From positions 1-15,724 of the forward strand of contig JBFXAM010000106.1 in assembly GCA_050184295.1 (NCBI GenBank): DNA of 15,724 bases. Reading direction: 5' to 3'. Position numbers and translations under genes: made by a program. The notes below the pieces were generated by a model. The model did not search any database, was not told the origin of the DNA, and saw only the letters and a list, made by a program, of their open reading frames with translations. The first letter of the stretch is position 1. Every line of letters starts with the position of its first letter. Positions 1 through 6,775 of this stretch are shown piece by piece. Origin of the DNA: JBFXAM01 sp050184295 (GTDB lineage: Bacteria; Planctomycetota; Phycisphaerae; UBA1845; Fen-1342).

Positions 1-90
1 ATCGGGCTTTACCTGGCGATGCCGGGCGGCCGGCTGCAATCGCGCGGCGCCGCGGTCGTGATGCTCGCGGGCGCGGGCGCCGTGCTCTAG
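1..90 (+). pseudogene. In-frame coding-like segment upstream of nuoJ, ended by TAG; possible NuoJ N-terminal extension
   Basis: This segment enters from the left edge and reads open in the same frame as nuoJ until a TAG at 88-90. The encoded peptide contains GLYLAMPGGR followed by a hydrophobic run, AAVVMLAGAGAVL. The nuoJ frame restarts at once with VFIL, so reading across the TAG would give one continuous hydrophobic helix of about 18 residues. My recollection is that some planctomycete NuoJ proteins carry an extra N-terminal membrane segment before the canonical domain, which would fit. NuoI, the usual upstream neighbour, is a soluble ferredoxin-like protein and would not end this way. The segment may be the true start of nuoJ broken by a nonsense mutation or sequencing error, or the tail of a separate short gene. 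The upstream part is outside the window. Confidence 0.45.
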
Positions 91-657
91 GTGTTCATCC
101 TGCGGGCTGCCGGGGAGGCGTCGGGGCGGGGCTGTTTCGTCGCGTTCGCCGTGCTGGCACTGGTCTCGGCGATCCGCGTGGTGACGCACCGCCGGCCGGT
201 CTACAGCGCGCTGTACTTCGTGCTGGTTATCGCGGCGTTCGCCGGGCTGCTGGTGGTTTTGCAGGCGGAATTCCTCGCCGCCGCACTCGTGATCATCTAC
301 GCGGGCGCGATCCTCGTGACGTACGTGTTCGTGATCATGCTGGCGCAGCAGAGCGGCGGCGCGCCCGATTATGACCGGCAGTCGCGCGAACCGGTGTTGG
401 GCGTCGTGACCGGATTCGTCGTGCTCGCGATGCTGGCGGGCGGGTTCTTCGCCGCGGGCGCGCCGCAAGGCGCGATGATCGACGCCCGCGGCGCCGGCAC
501 CGTGGCGAACATCGGCACGCACCTGCTGACGCAATACTGGGTTGGCGTCGAGGTTGCCGGCGTGCTCCTGCTGGCCGCGATGGTCGGTGCGATCGCAATC
601 GCCCGGCGCAGGGCCGACGAAATCGCGACCGCCGACGCGGGGGAGGAGCGCCTGTGA
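91..657 (+). CDS. nuoJ: NADH-quinone oxidoreductase subunit J
   Basis: NuoJ is a membrane-arm subunit of respiratory complex I (ND6 homologue), which couples NADH oxidation and quinone reduction to proton export across the cytoplasmic membrane. The 188-residue product shows the family signatures. An N-terminal helix is followed by RVVTHRRPVYSALYFV (about residues 29-44), the IIYAGAILVTYVFVIMLAQQ core helix (about 68-87), and a final helix with VEVAGVLLLAAMVGAIAIARR near the C-terminus. Five membrane segments can be seen, as expected. The assigned start is GTG at 91, directly after an in-frame TAG. No convincing Shine-Dalgarno precedes it, so initiation would depend on termination-reinitiation, or the real start lies upstream and the TAG disrupts it. 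The canonical domain begins only near residue 16, so a protein started at 91 could still be functional. It is followed by an atypically long gap before nuoK. Confidence 0.9.
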   Translation: MFILRAAGEASGRGCFVAFAVLALVSAIRVVTHRRPVYSALYFVLVIAAFAGLLVVLQAEFLAAALVIIYAGAILVTYVFVIMLAQQSGGAPDYDRQSREPVLGVVTGFVVLAMLAGGFFAAGAPQGAMIDARGAGTVANIGTHLLTQYWVGVEVAGVLLLAAMVGAIAIARRRADEIATADAGEERL

Positions 658-849
658 ACGGCAAGCGCGGGTTGCGAATCGCGGGCTGCGGACATTCGCA
701 TCGGGCTCGTCGCGGCGCGCGCGCGTCGCGCGCCGGGCGCGCGGCCGCGCGGCGGAGGGCGATCCAGCATCCGGGTGCTGCGAGCCACGGTCGGCCGCGT
801 GCGATTTGTCGCTTGCGATCGAGCGGCGCCGGCGGCGGAGGCGTGCGTC
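658..849 (+). other. 192-nt hairpin-rich spacer between nuoJ and nuoK
   Basis: This is the only sizeable gap in an otherwise tightly packed operon. I see no gene in it, and the open frames crossing it are Arg/Ala-rich low-complexity artefacts. It contains three inverted repeats. The first is an 8-bp perfect stem GGCGCGCG / CGCGCGCC (714-721 and 727-734, 5-nt loop). The second is a 14-nt perfect palindrome CGCGCGGCCGCGCG (738-751). The third is a 5-bp stem CAGCA/TGCTG (765-769 and 776-780). None is followed by a T-run, so they are not classical terminators. The nuoK Shine-Dalgarno GGAGG (837-841) closes the spacer. Confidence 0.6.
714..751. repeat. Paired GC hairpins in nuoJ-nuoK spacer
   Basis: A perfect 8-bp inverted repeat (714-721 with 727-734) is followed after 3 nt by a perfect 14-nt palindrome (738-751). 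In RNA the two would form adjacent, very stable stems. Possible roles are an mRNA-processing or stability element, or a remnant of a mobile palindromic repeat. The function is unknown. Confidence 0.5.
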
Positions 850-1176
850 ATGGCTAACCTCCTGGTGCCCTCTCTGCTGCTGGGTGCAGCGCTGTTTGTG
901 CTTGGGCTCATCGGCTTCGTGACGCGCCGCAACCTGATCATCATCTTTTTGTGCACGGAGCTGATGTTTCAGGGCATCATCGTGAATCTCGTCGCGCTGG
1001 GGCGGTTTCCGCTTTCGACCCACGCCGCCCCGAATCTGGACGGTCAGGCGTTTGCGCTGTTTCTGCTGGCGGTGGCGGCGTCGGAAGCGGCGCTGGCGCT
1101 GGCGCTAGTCGTGCTGCTTTTCCGTCATCGCGGAACGCTCGATGCGAACGCGTGGACGCTGCTGAAGGACGAATAA
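850..1176 (+). CDS. nuoK: NADH-quinone oxidoreductase subunit K
   Basis: NuoK (ND4L homologue) is a small three-helix subunit of the complex I membrane arm. It lies between NuoJ and the antiporter-like subunits and carries buried glutamates of the proton path. The start is the ATG at 850, because GGAGG (837-841) lies 8 nt upstream and the product then has 108 residues, close to the family size of about 100. An upstream in-frame ATG at 775 would add an Arg-rich, non-family leader. Visible signatures are the helix-2 motif CTELMFQG with Glu37 and the helix-3 motif AVAASEAALALALVVLLFRHRGT with Glu79. By alignment these match the two membrane glutamates of Escherichia coli NuoK. It is followed by nuoL after a single nucleotide, with the nuoL ribosome-binding site inside the nuoK 3' end, so the two are probably translationally coupled. 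Confidence 0.95.
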   Translation: MANLLVPSLLLGAALFVLGLIGFVTRRNLIIIFLCTELMFQGIIVNLVALGRFPLSTHAAPNLDGQAFALFLLAVAASEAALALALVVLLFRHRGTLDANAWTLLKDE

Positions 1177-1177
1177 C

Positions 1178-3280
1178 TTGCTGCTCGCCGCGGATCCCGG
1201 CTCGACCAACGCGTTGCTGCTCACGCTGCCGCTCTGGCCGCTGATCGGCGCGATTCTCGTCGGCGCGACGCTGGCGCTGAATCGCGGCCGCGCGTGGGCG
1301 GACAAGTTTGTCGTCGGCGGGTCGGCGTTGGCGGCGCTGCTCAGCATTGTGTGGTTCCTGTCGTTCGACGCCGGCCACGCCGCCCCTTCCGCGGACGTGG
1401 CCGCGCCCGCCGCCCACGCCGCCGACGCGCCACCCGCGGGCACGGACCCCGCGCCCGCGGGACGCGCAGCGAAATCGTACGATCACACGATCTCGATCTT
1501 TCACTGGTTCAGCCTGGGCGCGGCGCAGGGTGTGCAGCAGTGGGTCGACGTGAACTACTACGTCGATCCGCTCACGATAGTCATGCTGCTGGTCGTCACG
1601 ATCGTCGCCACGATGGTGATCATCTACTCCATCGGGTACATGCGCGATCATCACGGGCACGCGGAGCGCGGCTACGAGCGCTTCTTCGCGTTTCTCGGGC
1701 TGTTCGTGTTCAGCATGGTGATGCTCGTTTTGGCGGGCAATTTTGTGCTGTTGTATCTGGGCTGGGAGCTGGTCGGCCTGTGCAGCTACCTGCTGATCGG
1801 CTTCTACTACCCCAAGCCCGAGGCCGCCGCCGCCGCCAAGAAGGCGTTCCTGGTCAACCGCATCGGCGATTTTGGCTTCGCGCTGGGCATTTTCGCGTTG
1901 TACCTGTTCCTGAGCCCGCACGCGGCGCCCGGGCAGAACCCGCTCGACTACGAGGTCGCGTTTGCGCTCGCCGGGCAGATGGAGGCGTGGCAGCTCACGA
2001 CGGTCGCGCTGCTGCTGCTCTGCGGCGCGCTGGGCAAGAGCGCGCAATTGCCGCTCTACGTTTGGCTGCCCGACGCGATGGAAGGCCCGTCGCCGGTGTC
2101 CGCGCTGATTCACGCCGCCACGATGGTCACCGCCGGCGTTTACATGGTGGCCCGCTGCGGACCGATCTTCGCGCACTCGCCGCTCGCACTCGACGTGATC
2201 ACGACGATCGGCGTCGCGGGGGCGTTGTTCGCAGCGACGATGGCGATGGCGCAATATGACATGAAGCGCATCCTGGCGTATTCGACGATGAGCCAGCTCG
2301 CGTACATGTTCGCGGGCCTCGGCTGCGGCGCGCCCGACTCGGCGATCTTTCACCTGTACACGCACGCGTTCTTCAAGGCCCTGTTGTTCCTCACCGCCGG
2401 CAACGTCATGCACGCAATGGGCAACGTCATCGACGTGCGGCAATTCAGCGGGCTGCGGGCCGTGCTGCCGACGACGTACCGGCTGATGGGCATCGGCTGC
2501 CTGGCGCTGGCGGGCTTGCCGCTGCTGGCCGGCTTCTGGAGCAAAGACGAGATTATCCACGCCGCGTTTGATCGACACCCGTTCGTCGGCCTGCTGTTGC
2601 TGCTCACGGCGGCGATGACGGCGTATTACACATTCCGCATGTTCTTCCTTTGTTTCCACGGGCCGCTGCGCCTGCCGCCGGAGGCCGGGCATCATCCCCA
2701 CGATATGCCCGCGGTGATGATGCGGCCGCTGTACGTGCTCGCGGCCGGCGCCGTGTTCGCGGGCTATGTGGGGGTGCAGCTCAAGGCTTCGATCGCCGAT
2801 TCGTTTCTGGGCGTGATCGCACCCCACGGCGCGTTTCATCACTACCTCGAAACCGCGTCGATCGAAGTGACGGCGAAGCACGGCGGCGGCGGCGCCTGGC
2901 TCATGTACCTGAGCGGGCTCATCGCGATCGGCGGCATCTACATCGCCTATCGGCGCTACGGCGCCGCGCCCGCGGTCGATCCCGACGCCGCGGCGCTCGG
3001 CGGCGTCTGGCGGCTGTGGAACGCGAAGTATTACGTCGACGAGATCTACGACCGCGTGTTCGTCCGCCCGCTGCGGAAGCTCGGCGACATCTTCTTCGCC
3101 ACGGATCGCATCGGCATCGACGGGCTCGTGTGGTTCTTCGGCATGTTGCCGCGCGGCGCGGGCGCGGTGCTGCGGACGTGGCACGTAGGCGCGTTGCAGG
3201 CCTATGCGCTAGGCATGGCGGCGGGCGTGGCGGGGCTGCTGCTGGTGTGGCGGTGGCTTGACGCGGCCAACGTTGGCTGA
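1178..3280 (+). CDS. nuoL: NADH-quinone oxidoreductase subunit L
   Basis: NuoL (ND5 homologue) is the distal antiporter-like proton-pumping subunit of complex I, with a long C-terminal lateral helix running along the membrane arm. The TTG at 1178 is chosen because AAGGA (1165-1169) lies 8 nt upstream, it follows the nuoK stop by one base, and no ATG occurs before the first transmembrane helix. The 700-residue product is longer than E. coli NuoL (613). Key motifs are YLGWELVGLCSYLLIGF with Glu197; GKSAQLPLYVWLPDAMEGP with Lys287 (equivalent to the pumping Lys229 of E. coli); SALIHAATMVTAGVY; DMKRILAYSTMSQLAYM; HAFFKALLFLTAGNVMH; and GFWSKDEII. The C-terminal KYYVDEIYDRVFVRP motif precedes the lateral and anchor helix region. 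Residues about 66-100 are an Ala/Pro-rich insertion not found in the E. coli protein. Confidence 0.97.
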   Translation: MLLAADPGSTNALLLTLPLWPLIGAILVGATLALNRGRAWADKFVVGGSALAALLSIVWFLSFDAGHAAPSADVAAPAAHAADAPPAGTDPAPAGRAAKSYDHTISIFHWFSLGAAQGVQQWVDVNYYVDPLTIVMLLVVTIVATMVIIYSIGYMRDHHGHAERGYERFFAFLGLFVFSMVMLVLAGNFVLLYLGWELVGLCSYLLIGFYYPKPEAAAAAKKAFLVNRIGDFGFALGIFALYLFLSPHAAPGQNPLDYEVAFALAGQMEAWQLTTVALLLLCGALGKSAQLPLYVWLPDAMEGPSPVSALIHAATMVTAGVYMVARCGPIFAHSPLALDVITTIGVAGALFAATMAMAQYDMKRILAYSTMSQLAYMFAGLGCGAPDSAIFHLYTHAFFKALLFLTAGNVMHAMGNVIDVRQFSGLRAVLPTTYRLMGIGCLALAGLPLLAGFWSKDEIIHAAFDRHPFVGLLLLLTAAMTAYYTFRMFFLCFHGPLRLPPEAGHHPHDMPAVMMRPLYVLAAGAVFAGYVGVQLKASIADSFLGVIAPHGAFHHYLETASIEVTAKHGGGGAWLMYLSGLIAIGGIYIAYRRYGAAPAVDPDAAALGGVWRLWNAKYYVDEIYDRVFVRPLRKLGDIFFATDRIGIDGLVWFFGMLPRGAGAVLRTWHVGALQAYALGMAAGVAGLLLVWRWLDAANVG

Positions 3281-3299
3281 CGCGTAACGACGGGACGAC

Positions 3300-4991
3300 A
3301 TGGACGCCTTTGCACTCAACCTGCTGATTTTCCTGCCGCTGCTCGCGGGGATCGTCGTCTGGCTGACGCCGGAGGACCGCGTCGAGCGCATCCGCAGCGT
3401 GTCGCTGTGGACCGGCGTGTTGACGGCGGCGATCGCGCTGCTGCTGTGGGTGCAGGCGCTGCGCAGCAGCCCGGCGGCGCTGGTCGGCGAGAGCCAGGCG
3501 AACTGGATCGTCGCGCGCGACCTGGTGCAGGACGTCGACACGCGCGCCGTCAACGCCATCGACACGTTCGTCATCCGCTATCACGTCGCGCTCGATCCGA
3601 TCAGCGCCCCGCTCGTCGCGCTGACGGGCCTGCTTGTGCCGCTCTCGATCGCGTGCGGGTTCGCCTCGATCAAGCGCCGGCAGCGCGAGTACTACGCGTG
3701 GCTGCTGCTGCTCACGACCGGCATGATCGGCGTCTTCGCCGCCCGCGACGTGCTGTTGTTCTACGTCTTCTTCGAGTTCACACTGGTCCCGCTCTACTTC
3801 CTCATCGGCATCTGGGGCGGCCCGGAGCGCCGCTACGCGGCCAACAAGTTCTTTCTCTACACCTTCGTCGGCAGCGTGGTCACCTTTGCGGGGATCGTTT
3901 ATCTCGCGCTGCGCGCCGCCGACCTGCGCGGCTCCGACGTCGTCGACTTCGACCTGCTGAATCTCTGCGCGATCGTCGGGCTCACGCAGACCGAACAGAT
4001 CCTGCTGTTCGCGGCGTTTTTCTGCGGCTTCGCGATCAAGGTGCCGTTCTTCCCGCTGCACACCTGGCTCCCGCTCGCGCACACGGAGGCGCCGACCGCC
4101 GGCTCGGTCCTGCTCGCGGGCATTCTGCTGAAGCTGGGGACGTACGGGTTCCTGCGTTTCACGCTGCCGATGACGCCCGACGGCGCGGTGTACTGGGCCG
4201 ACACGATCGGCGTGCTCGCGGTCGTCGGCATCATCTATGGCGCGCTGGTTTCGTGGGTGCAACGCGACATGAAGAAGCTCGTCGCGTACTCGTCGGTTTC
4301 GCACCTCGGATTCTGCATGCTCGGCATGTTCAGCTTCCTGCCCAGCGGGCTCAGCGGCAGCGTGCTGTACATGATCAACCACGGCATCAACACCGGCGCG
4401 CTGTTCCTGTGCGTCGGAATGCTTTACGACCGCTATCACACGCGCGACATGAACGCGGTCGGCGGCCTGGCGCGACAGATGCCGATTCTTTCGTTCTTCC
4501 TCGTCCTCTTCGTGCTCGCGAGCGTCGGCCTGCCGGGGCTCAACGGCTTCATCAGCGAGTTCACGGTTCTGTTCGCGGCCTTCAACGCCCAAGGCGTGCT
4601 CGGTCCGTGGTACGGGGCGCTGGGCGCGACGGGCATCCTGCTCGGCGCGATCTACCTGCTCTACATGACCGGCAAGGTGCTCTTCGGCCCGCTCAAGGAG
4701 CCGCACCACACGCCCGACCTGTCCGGCGGGCTGACGCGCGATCTGAACAAGCGTGAGATCGCGATTCTTGCGCCGCTGGCGGTCGCGGTGGTGGTGCTCG
4801 GCGTGGCGCCGCGGTTGGTGACGGACACGCTCGATCCGCTGCTGGCCGAGCAGATGCTGAAGCGCGTGGAGCCCGCACTGGCGGCCCGCGCCAACGCGAA
4901 GGCGTCGGCCGTCGCCGCGGCTTCGCGCGCGAGTGAGCCGGCGCCCGCGGTGTTCGGCGAGTCGCCGGCCGCGTCGGCGGGAGGCTTCTGA
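3300..4991 (+). CDS. nuoM: NADH-quinone oxidoreductase subunit M
   Basis: NuoM (ND4 homologue) is the middle antiporter-like proton channel of complex I. The ATG at 3300 follows nuoL by 19 nt. The upstream Shine-Dalgarno is weak (only a GGGA-like stretch), so coupling to nuoL translation is likely. The product has 563 residues (E. coli 509). Visible signatures are FFEFTLVPLYFLIGIWGG with Glu159 (cognate of E. coli Glu144); FAIKVPFFPLHTWLPLAHTE with Lys247 (cognate of Lys234); GSVLLAGILLKLGTYGFLRF; DMKKLVAYSSVSHLGFCMLG; the discontinuous-helix region MINHGINTGALFLCVGMLYDR; and GLPGLNGFISEF. The last 40 or so residues are a hydrophilic Ala/Ser-rich tail beyond the conserved domain. nuoN follows after 2 nt, with its ribosome-binding site inside the nuoM 3' end. 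Confidence 0.97.
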   Translation: MDAFALNLLIFLPLLAGIVVWLTPEDRVERIRSVSLWTGVLTAAIALLLWVQALRSSPAALVGESQANWIVARDLVQDVDTRAVNAIDTFVIRYHVALDPISAPLVALTGLLVPLSIACGFASIKRRQREYYAWLLLLTTGMIGVFAARDVLLFYVFFEFTLVPLYFLIGIWGGPERRYAANKFFLYTFVGSVVTFAGIVYLALRAADLRGSDVVDFDLLNLCAIVGLTQTEQILLFAAFFCGFAIKVPFFPLHTWLPLAHTEAPTAGSVLLAGILLKLGTYGFLRFTLPMTPDGAVYWADTIGVLAVVGIIYGALVSWVQRDMKKLVAYSSVSHLGFCMLGMFSFLPSGLSGSVLYMINHGINTGALFLCVGMLYDRYHTRDMNAVGGLARQMPILSFFLVLFVLASVGLPGLNGFISEFTVLFAAFNAQGVLGPWYGALGATGILLGAIYLLYMTGKVLFGPLKEPHHTPDLSGGLTRDLNKREIAILAPLAVAVVVLGVAPRLVTDTLDPLLAEQMLKRVEPALAARANAKASAVAAASRASEPAPAVFGESPAASAGGF

Positions 4992-4993
4992 TC

Positions 4994-6616
4994 GTGACTC
5001 TCGATGTCTACCCGCTGATCTCGTTCGCGTGGCTGGCGCCGGAGATGATCCTCGTCGCGGTCGGCTGCGCGCTGCTGCTGATCGGACACGGGCGTCACGG
5101 CGAGCACCGCGGGCTGCTCACCGGGCTCACGCTCTTCGCCGTCGTCGTCGCCATCCTCATCGATCTGTCGCTGCGCTTCGGCAGCGGCGGACAGGCGGGT
5201 AGCGGGCTGGACTACGGTTTCTTCGCTCAGTTCGTGCGGATCAGCACGCTCATTGTGGGTGTGCTCATCATCCTGGTGTCGTGGTCGCAGCCCGCCGCCG
5301 AGGAGACCGCCGAGTTCTTCTCGATGGCGCTGTTCTCGCTCGCGGGGCTCATGCTGCTCGGCGCCGCGACCGACATGGTGATGCTGTTCCTCGCGCTCGA
5401 ACTCGTGAGCATCCCCACCTACGTCATGGTCACGCTCAGCCGCTTCAGCCCCAAGGCGCTCGAGGCCGGCACGAAGTATTTCTATCTCGGTGCGCTGGCC
5501 GCCGCCATCACGGCCTACGGGCTCAGTTTTCTCTACGGCGTCTCGGGCAGCGCGTCGCTCGCCGAGACGGTCGGTCCGGTATATCAGGCGCTCGCGCGGC
5601 CGGGCACGATCGAATATGGCGTGGCGATCGCGGGCATCGTGCTGACCATCGCGGGTCTGCTGTTCAAGGTGGCGGCGTTTCCGCTGCACTTCTACGTCGC
5701 CGACGTCTACCAGGGCGCCGCCAGCCCGGTGGCGGGCCTGCTGGGCTTCGTGCCCAAGCTCGCCGGTTTCGCCGCGCTGGTGAAGATTCTTCACGTCGCC
5801 GGCTGGGCCAGCGACGGCGCGGGGCTCTTCTGGCTGCTCTGGATCGTCGCCGCCCTCAGCATGACCGTCGGCAACGTCCTCGCGCTCCGCCAGACGAACA
5901 TCAAGCGCATGCTCGCGTATTCCGGCATCGCGCATTCCGGCTACATGATCGTCGGACTGATGGCGGGGCCCAGCACCGCCGAGGGTTATCTCGGCGACGG
6001 CGTCGCGGCCGTGCTGTATTACGTCGTGGTCTACGGGATCGCGAACCTGGCGGCGTTTGCCGTGCTCGGCGTGCTGCGCGTCCGCGGCGCCGGGTGCGAA
6101 TCGCTCCGCGACATCGCCGGCCTGCTGCGCCGCCAGCCGGGTCTGGCGCTGCTCATGGCGCTGGCGATGTTCACGCTGCTGGGCATGCCGCCGACGCCCG
6201 GATTCTGGGGCAAGCTGAGCCTGTTCGGCAGCGCGCTCGCCGCGGGGCAATCCGCCGGCGGCGACACGCAGACCTGGCTCACCACACTCGTCATCATCGG
6301 CGTGATCAACTCGGCGATCGGCGCGGCGTATTACCTGCGCGTGATCGCGGCGGTGCTGCTGTATGAGAGCGACGATCCGATCGAGGCGACGACACGCGAA
6401 GCGCCGCGCATGGGCGCCGCGCTGTGCGGGTTCCTGCTGCTCATCTTCACGGTCTACCCGAACTCGTTGCTCGGCGCCGGCCGCAGCGCGACGATCGAGC
6501 TGCGCGGGCTGGCGCGGGCTGGGCCGGCGGGGCCGGCGCCGCTGGTGATGGGGCCGCCCATTGCTCCGCGGCCCGCGGTTGGAGAGGCGCTCCCCGCGAG
6601 CGACGACTCGAATTAG
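4994..6616 (+). CDS. nuoN: NADH-quinone oxidoreductase subunit N
   Basis: NuoN (ND2 homologue) is the antiporter-like subunit nearest the hydrophilic arm and is normally the last gene of the nuo operon, as here. The GTG at 4994 is chosen because GGGAGG (4979-4984) lies 9 nt upstream and it follows the nuoM stop by 2 nt. The 540-residue product (E. coli 485) shows LALELVSIPTYVMVTLSRF with Glu136; LLFKVAAFPLHFYVADVYQG with Lys225; SPVAGLLGFVPKLAGFAALVKIL; IKRMLAYSGIAHSGYMIVG; and GMPPTPGFWGKLSLF. After the last helix there is a Gly/Ala/Pro-rich tail of about 45 residues (from about residue 496). No further nuo gene follows, and the next gene is convergent. Confidence 0.96.
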   Translation: MTLDVYPLISFAWLAPEMILVAVGCALLLIGHGRHGEHRGLLTGLTLFAVVVAILIDLSLRFGSGGQAGSGLDYGFFAQFVRISTLIVGVLIILVSWSQPAAEETAEFFSMALFSLAGLMLLGAATDMVMLFLALELVSIPTYVMVTLSRFSPKALEAGTKYFYLGALAAAITAYGLSFLYGVSGSASLAETVGPVYQALARPGTIEYGVAIAGIVLTIAGLLFKVAAFPLHFYVADVYQGAASPVAGLLGFVPKLAGFAALVKILHVAGWASDGAGLFWLLWIVAALSMTVGNVLALRQTNIKRMLAYSGIAHSGYMIVGLMAGPSTAEGYLGDGVAAVLYYVVVYGIANLAAFAVLGVLRVRGAGCESLRDIAGLLRRQPGLALLMALAMFTLLGMPPTPGFWGKLSLFGSALAAGQSAGGDTQTWLTTLVIIGVINSAIGAAYYLRVIAAVLLYESDDPIEATTREAPRMGAALCGFLLLIFTVYPNSLLGAGRSATIELRGLARAGPAGPAPLVMGPPIAPRPAVGEALPASDDSN

Positions 6617-6638
6617 CTGGTCCGAGTCCTTTTGGCGC

Positions 6639-6685
6639 GTCGGTTTCCGACCGGTTCGTGTGCGACGCGTGCGATCGGTTCGCAC
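6639..6685. terminator. Candidate bidirectional hairpins between convergent nuoN and membrane-protein gene
   Basis: The 159-nt gap between the convergent genes holds two perfect small stems. One is GTCGG-TTT-CCGAC (6639-6651) and the other is GTGCGA-TCGGT-TCGCAC (6669-6685). The position is where transcription from both sides should end. Neither stem is followed by a T-tract on either strand, so an intrinsic terminator is only weakly supported and a Rho-dependent end is equally possible. Confidence 0.3.
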
Positions 6686-6775
6686 TGCAAGACGAGTCTT
6701 CCGCCAACGTCGTCAGTGAGCATCGTTCGGTCGCGAGGCCGCTGGCGATGTTCCGCGTTTCTGACGCCCGCATGC

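Noticed and set aside
654..857. 67-codon frame in the nuoJ-nuoK spacer
   Set aside because: Its Arg/Ala composition comes from the GC palindromes, and nothing suggests a protein.
977..4709. Very long minus-strand open frames opposite nuoL and nuoM (735 and 596 codons)
   Set aside because: They are rich in Arg, His, Gln and Glu with no domain or hydropathy pattern, and they mirror the third-position C/G of the strongly conserved nuo genes. They are antisense shadows.
4661..6685. 674-codon minus-strand open frame opposite nuoN
   Set aside because: It has the same low-complexity, charged composition. The + strand nuoN motifs are unambiguous.
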